Below are positions 8,015 to 16,161 of a stretch of 44,783 bases of DNA, piece by piece. The notes under the pieces were generated by a model that was not told the origin of the DNA, did not search any database, and was given only the letters and a program-made list of their open reading frames with translations. Source of the stretch: Lentisphaeria bacterium (GTDB lineage: Bacteria; Verrucomicrobiota; Lentisphaeria; Victivallales; UBA1829); assembly GCA_017503545.1 (NCBI GenBank), contig JAFVSW010000141.1, forward strand, positions 1-44,783, in the 5' to 3' direction. Each line of letters starts with the position of its first letter. Position 1 is the first letter of the stretch. Position numbers and translations under genes: made by a program.

Positions 8015-8845
8015 ATGAAAAAACTTACAATGCTTGCATGTCTCTTTGCCGCAGTCACATCGTATGCGGCGATCCCCCAATCCATCACCATCGAATCCGG
8101 TAATGTCCGGGTTCGCCTGGATGGAAAAAAACGCTGGAACATCAATAAAATCGAATGGAAAAACCGTCTGTTCGGTATTGATGAAGGCGGCGCACATTAC
8201 GGAACTGCGTTCCAACCCCAGGGAAGTAAATTCTTTATCGGCTCCGGCCATGATGAATCCGGCGTAGGAGAAAAATTCATTTCTCTCAAAATCATCGTTG
8301 ATGGAAAAGAGATAACACCGGTGGGAAAAAATGTGATCAAAGGCAAAAAAGTCCGGGTCGAAAAAATTTCAGAAATCACAACTCTGAAAGTAAAATCCAC
8401 ATTCACAATTGAAAATGATGTCCTTTTGGAAACGACAGAACTCACTGCTGCAACACCGGTCAAAATCAATTTTCTCTACTTCTTCATGCACCCGTGGTCA
8501 ACCCGGTTCAATAAATTCCACACAATAAAAACGGATGGTTCCAAACTGGATATCACATTCAAATCTGATAACTCATTTCCAAATCGCGATTTCGTCCCCG
8601 CAGCAGCATGGTATGATACAAAATCCGGACTGGGTGTAGTCTCAGTCATCAGAAATATCAAAGGTCAGAAAAAACCTATGCGTTTTCTGTGGGATCGTAC
8701 CAGTTACCGCAAAGATTATCTCTGTGATTATGCCCATTCCACTTTCCCTGCCGGCAATATCGTGATCTATGAATGTAAAACAAGATTCTTCCAGCAGCTT
8801 GATCCGAAAAAATGGATTGCCGATGCAGAAAAACTTTTCCAATAA
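8015..8845 (+). CDS. Exported protein of unknown family (paralog 2)
   Basis: This 276-aa protein is clearly a tandem duplicate of the gene at 6913. The signal peptide MKKLTMLACLFAAVTSYA is nearly identical, and the same landmarks follow in order: SGHDESG, FFMHPWS, FKSDNSFPNR, AWYDTKSG and DRTSYRKDYLCDY. The start at 8015 has GAAAGGA upstream. The upstream in-frame extension would begin with TTG inside the repeat element's terminus, so it is rejected. The C-terminal halves are best conserved, while the region around residues 100-150 has diverged, consistent with an older duplication kept for related but distinct targets. It is exported; the function is unknown. Confidence 0.85.
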   Translation: MKKLTMLACLFAAVTSYAAIPQSITIESGNVRVRLDGKKRWNINKIEWKNRLFGIDEGGAHYGTAFQPQGSKFFIGSGHDESGVGEKFISLKIIVDGKEITPVGKNVIKGKKVRVEKISEITTLKVKSTFTIENDVLLETTELTAATPVKINFLYFFMHPWSTRFNKFHTIKTDGSKLDITFKSDNSFPNRDFVPAAAWYDTKSGLGVVSVIRNIKGQKKPMRFLWDRTSYRKDYLCDYAHSTFPAGNIVIYECKTRFFQQLDPKKWIADAEKLFQ

Positions 8846-8960
8846 TTCCTGTGACGGAATATAATCTGCGGGAAAGAGAAAATGAATTTGAAAAAAATGA
8901 AATCTGACTTGCAATAATTGAAAGGCGGCGTACGTTATATGAGGTAAGGTAAAATCATAA

Positions 8961-9125
8961 GAGGCAATTTCAAAAGTCTTCAAAAATGCCTGAAAAACCT
9001 TGTTGCGATCTGAAAACGGAGCGTTTTCGGTAGTTATTCTACGAATAGCTACACTCAAACTACCATTTTCATATCATCAACAATCTTTTTTCAGTCAAAA
9101 TTTGCCGGACTTTTGAAATTACCTC
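8961..9125 (-). mobile_element. MITE-like repeat, copy 3 (165 bp, opposite orientation, different core)
   Basis: The ends are GAGGCAATTTCAAAAGT and ACTTTTGAAATTACCTC. Read on the minus strand it aligns with copy 2 in its outer parts, but the G+C-rich core is replaced by a short segment holding an inverted repeat (GTAGTTATTC / GAATAGCTAC, about 9031-9053). No clear target duplication is seen. It ends 24 bases before the macA-like start at 9150. The remaining bases 8846-8960 show nothing I can assign. Confidence 0.82.
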
Positions 9126-9149
9126 GTAAAATAAAGGATGTGATTTATT

Positions 9150-10466
9150 ATGAAAAAAATTTTATCCGTACTGCTCCTCATTATCGTTGCCGCTGCCGTG
9201 ATCTTCGGTGGAAAAATCCTCTGGAAAAAATTCTTTACTGAAAAAATGATCACGGTCCATTCCAGTCAGCCTGTCATCAAAACCAACCTTTGTAAATTCA
9301 TTGAAGCTACCGGAACGGTGGAACCGGAAGAACTGGTCAATGTCGGCGCACAGATCGGCGGGATGGTGATCCGGTTCGGACCGGATACCGATGGCAAGCC
9401 CATTGATTATGGATCAAAAGTCAAAGCAGGCGGGATTCTGGCACAAATCGACGATTCCCTCTACCTTGCCGAACGGGATATTGCCAAAGCCAATTGTGAA
9501 CAGGGAGAAGCCGCCATTGCCAGCGCAGAAGCAAGTTTGAAAGAAACAGAAGCACAATTGGCATTGGCAAAAGCCGAATGGGAACGGACCGTTCATCTTT
9601 TCGGGCATGGAGCCGCCACAAAAAGCGAAAAAGACAATGCTACTTCCACTTACGAAAAAGCAAAAGCATCCCTTGCATTGTACAAAGCAAAACTGCTTCA
9701 GGCAAAAGCACAACTCTCCGCGTCCAAAGCAACATTGGCAAAAGCCGAACGGAATCTGGGATATTGTGTCATCACCTCCCCTGTGGATGGTGTGATCATT
9801 GACCGCCGGGTGAATATCGGGCAGACAGTCAATGCCAGTATGAACGCTCCCAGTCTGTTCCTGATTGCTAAAGATCTGCGTAAAATGCAAGTCTGGGTCT
9901 CTGTCAACGAAGCCGATGTGGGTGTGATCCGCCCCGGACAGAAAGCCGAATTTACCGTGGATGCGTTCCCCAACCGGATTTTCAAAGGAACCGTCAAAAA
10001 AATCCGTCTCAACGCAACCATGTCACAAAACGTGGTCACTTATGTGGTGGAAATCGACACCGATAATGCAGACGGAACACTGCTGCCCTATTTGACTGCA
10101 AATGTAAAGTTCATTCTGGAAGAACGCAACCAAGTCACGGCAGCCCCCAATGCCGCATTCCGTTATGCGCCTGTGGGAAATAAAAAAGTACCGGCATTGG
10201 AAAAAGGACAGCGTCTGCTGTGGGTCAAAGAAAAAAATTCCCCGGTCCTGCGCCCCGTTGCAGTGCGTACCGGATTGAACGATGGAACCCGGACGGAACT
10301 TCTTTCCGGTGACATCAAGCCGGGGGAAATGGTTGTCACCGGCAGCCGTGTTATTTCCGAACGGGAATTGAAGGGGAAAAAGAAAAATGCATCCATGGGC
10401 AGCAACAGTACCAATCCATTCCTGCCGCAAATGCCGAAACGGACAAACCGGAGCAAGAAAAAATGA
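9150..10466 (+). CDS. macA: MacA-like periplasmic adaptor (HlyD/membrane fusion family)
   Basis: This 438-aa protein has an N-terminal membrane anchor at about residues 4-24 (ILSVLLLIIVAAAVIFGG). It then has the first half of the barrel-sandwich domain (IEATGTVEPEELVNVGAQIGG), an Ala/Lys/Glu-rich coiled-coil hairpin at about 105-200, the second half (ITSPVDGVIIDRRVNIGQTV), and beta-barrel and membrane-proximal domains. This is the order of MacA-type adaptors, which link an ABC permease in the inner membrane to an outer-membrane channel. AAAGGA precedes the start. It overlaps the ATPase gene by four bases (ATGA), so the three genes form one translationally coupled unit. The basic tail RTNRSKKK is unusual. 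No TolC-like channel gene is in the window, so the third partner must lie elsewhere. The cargo is unknown; MacAB systems export macrolides, lipopeptides or small peptides. Confidence 0.88.
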   Translation: MKKILSVLLLIIVAAAVIFGGKILWKKFFTEKMITVHSSQPVIKTNLCKFIEATGTVEPEELVNVGAQIGGMVIRFGPDTDGKPIDYGSKVKAGGILAQIDDSLYLAERDIAKANCEQGEAAIASAEASLKETEAQLALAKAEWERTVHLFGHGAATKSEKDNATSTYEKAKASLALYKAKLLQAKAQLSASKATLAKAERNLGYCVITSPVDGVIIDRRVNIGQTVNASMNAPSLFLIAKDLRKMQVWVSVNEADVGVIRPGQKAEFTVDAFPNRIFKGTVKKIRLNATMSQNVVTYVVEIDTDNADGTLLPYLTANVKFILEERNQVTAAPNAAFRYAPVGNKKVPALEKGQRLLWVKEKNSPVLRPVAVRTGLNDGTRTELLSGDIKPGEMVVTGSRVISERELKGKKKNASMGSNSTNPFLPQMPKRTNRSKKK

Positions 10467-11179
10467 CAGTGCAACGGAAACTGATCGAACTGGAAAATAT
10501 CGGCAAGGTATACCGGGTCGGGGAAATGGATGTCCCCGTCCTGCGGAATATCTCATTGCAGATCGAAAAAGGGGAATATGTCGCCCTCATGGGAGCCTCC
10601 GGATCCGGAAAAAGTACATTGATGAACATTCTCGGCTGTCTGGACCGCCCGACATCCGGTCAATATTATCTTGACGGGGAGGAAGTGGGCAATCTCAGCG
10701 GCGATGCCCGTGCTTTGGTACGGAACCGGAAAATCGGCTTTGTCTTCCAGAGTTTCAATCTGTTGGCGCGTACAACGGCACTGGATAATGTGATCATGCC
10801 TTTGGCATACACCAACGCAAAACTTTCCGCAAAAGAAGCAAAACAGCGCGGCATGGAAATTCTGGAACGGGTCGGACTGAAAGACAGAATGAAACATTTT
10901 CCATCTCAACTTTCCGGCGGACAGCAGCAGCGTGTGGCAATCGCACGTGCATTGATCAACCGTCCGCCGGTCCTGTTTGCCGATGAACCGACCGGAAATC
11001 TGGACTCCAAAACCAGTGTGGATGTAATGAACATGTTTGAAGAACTCCACAAGGAAGGGATTACCATGATCCTGGTCACACACTCCGCCGAGGTTGCAAA
11101 ATGTGCAAAACGGACCATTCAGATCCGGGACGGCGAAATCATCAAAGGGATTTTCGGAGAGGAGGAAAAAGTATCATGA
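10463..11179 (+). CDS. MacB/LolD-type ABC transporter ATPase
   Basis: This 238-aa protein is a complete nucleotide-binding domain: Walker [10 protein letters not shown] at about 43-51, Q-loop VFQSFNLL, signature [15 protein letters not shown] at about 149, Walker [15 protein letters not shown] at about 168, and the switch His in LVTHS. This sequence pattern is typical of the MacB/LolD/FtsE subclass that couples to FtsX-like permeases rather than to transport-channel permeases. It overlaps both neighbours by four bases (ATGA at each junction). In E. coli, MacB joins ATPase and permease in one chain; here they are separate, as in many other phyla. Confidence 0.93.
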   Translation: MTVQRKLIELENIGKVYRVGEMDVPVLRNISLQIEKGEYVALMGASGSGKSTLMNILGCLDRPTSGQYYLDGEEVGNLSGDARALVRNRKIGFVFQSFNLLARTTALDNVIMPLAYTNAKLSAKEAKQRGMEILERVGLKDRMKHFPSQLSGGQQQRVAIARALINRPPVLFADEPTGNLDSKTSVDVMNMFEELHKEGITMILVTHSAEVAKCAKRTIQIRDGEIIKGIFGEEEKVS

Positions 11180-12537
11180 CCTTTACATCTACGGTTACAG
11201 GTTCTTTCCGCGCTCTGCGCCGGAATCCCACACGTGCCATGCTCACCACACTGGGAATCGTGATCGGAATCGCTGCCGTCATCACCATGATGGAGATCGG
11301 GAACGGTTCCGCCACTGCCATGAAACGCAATCTGGAAAATATGGGGGCGACAACTCTGGTAATCATGCCGGGTGCCCCGCGCCGCCCCGGAATGGTCTCT
11401 CAGGGCAAAGGAGCTGCCGTCTCTCTTACGCCGGATGATTGCCGTGCCATTCAACGGGATTGCGTCAATGTCTCCTATGTAGCACCGATCGTCAATGCTG
11501 CCGGTTTACAGCTGGTATTTGCGGGAAAAAACTGGACGCCTCGGCAAACGGTGGGGACAGGACCCGATTATTTCAATATCCGGAACTGGGAAGTGGAACA
11601 GGGCAGATTATTTACACAGGAAGAAGTGGATTCCAGAGCACGAGTCTGCGTCGTAGGCAGTTCCATCGTCAAAGAACTGTTCGGCGGTGCCAGCCCGGTG
11701 GATTGCACCATTCGCATCAAAAACGTCACGTTCACCGTCATTGGCGTACTTAAAACAAAAGGGGCAAATATGATGGGGATGGATGAAGATGATGTGGTCA
11801 TTGCCCCATGGACAACCGTCCGTTTACGTATTACAGGGTTGAAAACCGGAACGGCGACAAATACCACCAGTACCGCCTCCACCTCGCCCAGTGCCTGGTA
11901 TCCGGGAACCGGTGTGGCATTTTACCCGGAACAGGCGGATAATCTGGAAAATGATACCTTACTGATCCCGAAATTCACGCAGATCGATCAAATCATGGTC
12001 AATGCATTGGATTCCTCAAAAGTCATGGCGGCACAGTTTGAAATCACATCTCTGCTGCGGGACAGACACCGTTTAAAGGATGATGAGGACAACGATTTCT
12101 GGATCCGTAATACTGCCGCTTTCATGCAAACCTTATCCAGCACAACCACTCTCATGAGTAATCTGCTGCTGGTCGTTGCCCTGATCTCCCTGATCGTCGG
12201 CGGCGTCGGGATCATGAATATCATGCTTGTTTCGGTGACGGAACGGACACGGGAAATCGGCTTGCGTATGGCAGTCGGTGCCAGATCCCGGGATATCCTT
12301 CAGCAATTTCTGACGGAATCCATTATTCTGTGCGCAACAGGCGGAATCATCGGGATCATCCTGGGACATTCCGCGGCGTTACTGGTCAATGTCTATTTGA
12401 AATGGCCGGTAGAATCCAGCCCGACTGTGGTTGCGGCAGCCTTTCTGGTATCCGCTGCGGTGGGGATCGTTTTCGGATTCTATCCGGCATGGAAGGCATC
12501 CCGTCTTGACCCGATCGAAGCGTTGCGTTACGAATAA
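11176..12537 (+). CDS. MacB-like FtsX-family ABC permease
   Basis: This 453-aa protein begins [20 protein letters not shown]. The start at 11176 is preferred because GGAGG lies 10 bases upstream and the ATGA overlap couples it to the ATPase; an in-frame ATG at 11101 would put 25 unrelated residues in front. The first membrane helix lies at about 20-42 (TTLGIVIGIAAVITMMEIG), followed by a large periplasmic MacB core domain (about 45-320). Three more helices follow near 328-350, 380-402 and 415-438, including the FtsX signature GGVGIMNIMLVSVTERTREI. It moves no substrate through itself but transmits force to the adaptor. The C-terminus overlaps the convergent AraC-type gene by 10 bases. Confidence 0.92.
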   Translation: MTFTSTVTGSFRALRRNPTRAMLTTLGIVIGIAAVITMMEIGNGSATAMKRNLENMGATTLVIMPGAPRRPGMVSQGKGAAVSLTPDDCRAIQRDCVNVSYVAPIVNAAGLQLVFAGKNWTPRQTVGTGPDYFNIRNWEVEQGRLFTQEEVDSRARVCVVGSSIVKELFGGASPVDCTIRIKNVTFTVIGVLKTKGANMMGMDEDDVVIAPWTTVRLRITGLKTGTATNTTSTASTSPSAWYPGTGVAFYPEQADNLENDTLLIPKFTQIDQIMVNALDSSKVMAAQFEITSLLRDRHRLKDDEDNDFWIRNTAAFMQTLSSTTTLMSNLLLVVALISLIVGGVGIMNIMLVSVTERTREIGLRMAVGARSRDILQQFLTESIILCATGGIIGIILGHSAALLVNVYLKWPVESSPTVVAAAFLVSAAVGIVFGFYPAWKASRLDPIEALRYE

Positions 12538-13442
12538 ATCTTCTGTTTCCCGTTTTTCTTTTGCATCTGTTTACGGTGATGAAGCGGGGAATGTTTCATT
12601 GCCTGTTTGAATGCCCGGCTGAATGTGAATTGGTCTTTATACCCGCACCGGCTTGCAATTTCTGCAATGGAAGTTTCTGTGTGTTCCAATAATTCCACAG
12701 CCAGTTGAAGGCGCAGCCTGGCGATTAATTTTCCCGGCGTCAAACCGGTCCCGGCTTTATGGAATTGCCGCCGTACTGTTTCCGGTGTAATACCGAAAAC
12801 ATCGGCAAGGGACTTCAGGGAAAGCGGCTGTTCAAAATGATTCCGGATATAATTGCAGAGTTTGGAAAAAAGATCTTGCTGTTCCCGTTCGCCGGATAAG
12901 AGCTGTTGTACTTTTCTCCGTTGATTCAGCAAAATTTCCAGCAGAGAGAAAACGCATCGTTCCGGCGGAAATTCCGGTGTTGTTCCCGATGCCCGGATCA
13001 GCGTTTTTATGTTGGAAATATCATTCTTGCCAGGTGTCAGCAGATGATTTTTCAGTGGGAGAAACGAGGAATAATTCCGTTTCTGTTCGGTGAAACTGAT
13101 GGCAAGAAAAGAATATTCATTACGTTGACACTCCAATTTTGTGGAGTGAAATTGAAAGGGAAAAAGACAAATCATATCCCCTTTTTTCATAGGAATCTGC
13201 AAACCGTCGACCGTCATCATGCACGCGCCGGAAAGAATGATTTTGAGGATCATGCGCTGATGAATGGATGTATCGGAACAGTTTAATGTATTGGAAGATC
13301 TCCACACAATAATATTTGCCGGCATAAAATCAAAGTCCGCACTGATCCCGCCTGAAAAATAGGATTTTTGCATCCCGGTATGTGTTTCTGTAAACAATTT
13401 ATCAATGTGTGTTATTGCTATATTATTCTTCATTTTTATCAT
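12528..13442 (-). CDS. AraC-family transcriptional regulator
   Basis: This 304-aa protein has an N-terminal cupin-like ligand domain (about 30-150; GDMICLFPFQFHSTK is the typical metal- or sugar-binding hairpin). The C-terminal double HTH lies at about 195-295: LSLKSLADVFGITPETVRRQFHKAGTG, then SIAEIASRCGYKDQFTFSRAFKQ. The second motif is the hallmark of AraC/XylS activators. It is divergent from the Gfo/Idh/MocA oxidoreductase at 13526, with 83 bases between, so it probably activates that gene in response to a sugar or polyol. Two in-frame ATGs nine bases apart (13442 and 13433) both lack a strong ribosome binding site; the first is used here. Confidence 0.9.
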   Translation of the reverse strand: MIKMKNNIAITHIDKLFTETHTGMQKSYFSGGISADFDFMPANIIVWRSSNTLNCSDTSIHQRMILKIILSGACMMTVDGLQIPMKKGDMICLFPFQFHSTKLECQRNEYSFLAISFTEQKRNYSSFLPLKNHLLTPGKNDISNIKTLIRASGTTPEFPPERCVFSLLEILLNQRRKVQQLLSGEREQQDLFSKLCNYIRNHFEQPLSLKSLADVFGITPETVRRQFHKAGTGLTPGKLIARLRLQLAVELLEHTETSIAEIASRCGYKDQFTFSRAFKQAMKHSPLHHRKQMQKKNGKQKIYS

Positions 13443-13525
13443 TTTCTTTTGCCTGTTTCTGTGTTATAATATAGCATGTTGCAGGAGAAATACAATTTCC
13501 AAAGCTGTGAAAGGTCAGAAAAATA

Positions 13526-14569
13526 ATGAAACAGACTTATCATCAAATCGGTGTAATCGGATTCGGCGCAAGAGGACAACAGCTTGCCAAAATGGTTGTC
13601 AGTCAGTTGCCCGCATACGGGAGAATCAAAGCCTGTGCGGATCACGATGAAAATATGGTGATCCCTGCGGATCTCTACCATAATTGTCATGGCTTGAAAC
13701 GGTATCTGAATTATCAGGATCTTTTGCAGGATCCGGAAATCGATACCGTGATTGTGACCACTTACCCGGAAACGCATGCGGAAATTTCCATTGCCGCTAT
13801 GGAAGCGGGGAAAGCCGTTCTTTGCGATAAACCGGCAACCGGAAATGCGGATGATGCAGTGAAACTTTATGATTATGTGAAAACACATTCCTGTTATTTT
13901 GCCGTCGGCTTGAATCTGCCCTTTTATCCTTCCGCAAGAAAAATGAAAGAATTGATTCAGAACGATACCGTCGGCAAACTCCTCTGCATCCGCGGAATGT
14001 GCGATGTAGGAGCATCCTTCGGCGAAGGCGTGATCATGCGGAAATTCGCCGGTCAGCCGGAAGGATTGATCCTCGGTAAACTCACACACGATACCGACCT
14101 GATTCAGTATTTTGCCGATTCCTATGCGGAAAACGTGACCGGTCACACTGCAAATTTTCTGTGGAAACGCCATGGCGATAATGCCGGTTCCCATGATACT
14201 GCTGTCATTTCCGGGGTTATGAATAACGGCATCCTCTTCAGTCAGTCTCTGACCAGCTGCGGTGCGACTTATGGTCGAGTGGTGGAGTTGTGGGGCGAAA
14301 AAGGTTTGATCCGTGCCGACATCAATTCGGAAACGATTACGATTGCCGTGAACGGCAAACCGGAACAGACCTTACAACTTCCGCCGGAACCGGGTTCTCA
14401 TCGCGGCGGTGACAAAATCATGTTTGCGGAATTTCTGGATTATGTGGATTCCGGCGTTGCTGCGCCCTTGCGTCCGGAACGCATTCTGACTTCGACCATG
14501 ATTCCTCTTGCGGCGATGCAGCAGAAAACGGTCGAAACCGGGGAATGGTATCGTTCACACAAGCGGTAA
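13526..14569 (+). CDS. Gfo/Idh/MocA-family NAD(P)-dependent oxidoreductase
   Basis: This 347-aa cytoplasmic protein has an N-terminal Rossmann fold with IGVIGFGARG (about 6-15), VIVTTYPETHAEISIAAMEAGKAVLCDKP (about 76-104; the DKP replaces the usual EKP), and a C-terminal alpha/beta dimerisation domain with HDTDLIQYFA. Members oxidise or epimerise sugars, inositols or amino sugars with NAD(P). The substrate cannot be assigned. It is preceded by AAAGG and by a TATAAT (13465-13470) in the region shared with the divergent AraC-type gene, which most likely controls it. Confidence 0.88.
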   Translation: MKQTYHQIGVIGFGARGQQLAKMVVSQLPAYGRIKACADHDENMVIPADLYHNCHGLKRYLNYQDLLQDPEIDTVIVTTYPETHAEISIAAMEAGKAVLCDKPATGNADDAVKLYDYVKTHSCYFAVGLNLPFYPSARKMKELIQNDTVGKLLCIRGMCDVGASFGEGVIMRKFAGQPEGLILGKLTHDTDLIQYFADSYAENVTGHTANFLWKRHGDNAGSHDTAVISGVMNNGILFSQSLTSCGATYGRVVELWGEKGLIRADINSETITIAVNGKPEQTLQLPPEPGSHRGGDKIMFAEFLDYVDSGVAAPLRPERILTSTMIPLAAMQQKTVETGEWYRSHKR

Positions 14570-14681
14570 TGATAAAACGGATGCGGTTTGGAACAGATAC
14601 CGACGGGGTAAGAATGTGTTAATTTTGCACACATTCGGGCGTGATTGCACATAATAATAGAAGATTTTTTCAAAAATCAAC

Positions 14682-14710
14682 TTGAAAAAAAAGAGAAAAA
14701 AGGATATATT
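14682..14710 (+). promoter_or_regulatory. Strong sigma-70 promoter of the aminotransferase gene
   Basis: TTGAAA (14682-14687) and TATATT (14705-14710) are 17 bases apart, with a spacer made almost only of A and G. The transcript would start near 14717, leaving a leader of about 70 bases. The gene's ribosome binding site is AAGGAG at about 14774. Confidence 0.75.
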
Positions 14711-14788
14711 ATAGTCTTGTATGTGTCCGGGACACTGTATATATCCCGGTTTGTAGTCAAATTTATTTCATACAAGGAGAAAAACAAC

Positions 14789-16063
14789 ATGAATAACGTA
14801 TGCGCTTATTCAAAAGCTGATTTGCTTGCACTGAAAAGCAAATTGGAACTGGAGTACGCTGCCTATCAGGCACGCAATCTGAAACTCGACATGTCACGCG
14901 GTAAACCCGCAAGCACCCAACTGGATTTGTCTAACGATATCCTCACATCTACATTGACTACATACACAACAGATGATAAGACAGATACCCGTAATTATGG
15001 CGGTCTCGTTGGTATTACAGAAGCAAGAAAGCTTTTCTCCGACCTTCTTGATATCCCCGTCGAAAAAATCATTGTCGGCGGTAATTCCAGTTTGAACATG
15101 ATGTATGACAATATGATCCGTCATATGCTTTTCGGAACCCATGGTTGCACCCCGTGGAGCAAGTTGGATAAAGTCCGTTTCCTCTGCCCTGCCCCCGGTT
15201 ATGACCGCCATTTTGCCATCTGCGAAGAACTGGGTATCGAAATGATCAATGTTCCCATGACCTCCAATGGTCCGGATATGGATTTTGTGGAACAGGCATG
15301 TGCCGCCGATGATTCCATCAAAGGGATCTGGTGCGTACCTCTCTATTCCAACCCCCAGGGGATCTGTTACAGCGATGAAACAGTGGACCGTCTGGCTAAA
15401 ATGAAAGCCGCTCCCGATTTCCGTATTTTCTGGGACAATGCCTATGGTGTGCATCACATTTTTGCAGAACGCAAATTGAAAGATATTTTCAAGGCTTGTG
15501 AAGAAGCCGGCAATCCGAATCGTCCGTATTACTTCTTCTCCACTTCCAAAATCACATTCCCGGGTGCCGGGATCGCATTGCTGGCAACCAGCACAGATAA
15601 CCTGGAAGAAGTGAAGAAACACATGGGAATCCAGACCATCGGTTATGACAAGATCAACCAGCTCCGCACCGTCAATTTCCTCAAAAATGCGGAAAATGTA
15701 CGCGCTCACATGCGCAAACAGGCGAAAGAACTCAAACCGAAATTCAATGTCGTTCTGGAAACTCTGGATCGGGAATTGACCGGTTCCGGTCTCGCAGAAT
15801 GGGAAAAACCCGATGGCGGTTACTTTGTCGCCGTCGATACCCTTGATGGCTGTGCAAAAGCAACGGTCAAACTGGCAAAAGAAGCCGGTGTCACCATGAC
15901 CGGTGCCGGTGCAACGTTCCCCTATAAGAAAGATCCCCGTGACCGCAATATCCGTATTGCTCCCACGTATCCCACATACGAAGAATTGAAAGTTGCCATC
16001 GAACTGTTCTGTCTGTGTGTCAAACTGGCAGGCGTGAACAAACTGTTGGAAACTGCAGAATAA
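14789..16063 (+). CDS. Aspartate aminotransferase, AspT type (class I, PLP-dependent)
   Basis: This 424-aa protein carries the signatures of the AspT subgroup of fold-type I aminotransferases (PF12897), described in Corynebacterium: MSRGKPASTQLDLS (about 32-45), NYGGLVGITEARKLFSDLL, VGGNSSLNMMYDNM, PGYDRHFAI, and the PLP-lysine segment STSKITFPGAGIALL (about 252). It interconverts aspartate and 2-oxoglutarate with oxaloacetate and glutamate. The start at 14789 is chosen over an in-frame ATG at 14645 because AAGGAG lies just upstream and the promoter at 14682-14710 would fall inside the longer version. It is a single-gene unit closed by the terminator at 16094-16140. Confidence 0.88.
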   Translation: MNNVCAYSKADLLALKSKLELEYAAYQARNLKLDMSRGKPASTQLDLSNDILTSTLTTYTTDDKTDTRNYGGLVGITEARKLFSDLLDIPVEKIIVGGNSSLNMMYDNMIRHMLFGTHGCTPWSKLDKVRFLCPAPGYDRHFAICEELGIEMINVPMTSNGPDMDFVEQACAADDSIKGIWCVPLYSNPQGICYSDETVDRLAKMKAAPDFRIFWDNAYGVHHIFAERKLKDIFKACEEAGNPNRPYYFFSTSKITFPGAGIALLATSTDNLEEVKKHMGIQTIGYDKINQLRTVNFLKNAENVRAHMRKQAKELKPKFNVVLETLDRELTGSGLAEWEKPDGGYFVAVDTLDGCAKATVKLAKEAGVTMTGAGATFPYKKDPRDRNIRIAPTYPTYEELKVAIELFCLCVKLAGVNKLLETAE

Positions 16064-16093
16064 AATCGGAAAACGATTTGCTGTAAATAAATC

Positions 16094-16140
16094 ATGCGGT
16101 GAAAAACGCAATTCGCGTTTTTCACCGCATTTTATTTTTT
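16094..16140. terminator. Intrinsic terminator between convergent genes
   Basis: A perfect 16-base stem (ATGCGGTGAAAAACGC, 16094-16109; partner 16115-16130) with a 5-base loop is followed on the plus strand by TTTATTTTTT (16131-16140). On the minus strand it is followed by a weaker T-rich stretch. It ends the aminotransferase gene and probably also the long nusA-to-truB transcript. Confidence 0.9.
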
Positions 16141-16161
16141 CAAAAAATCAAACAGGAACGA

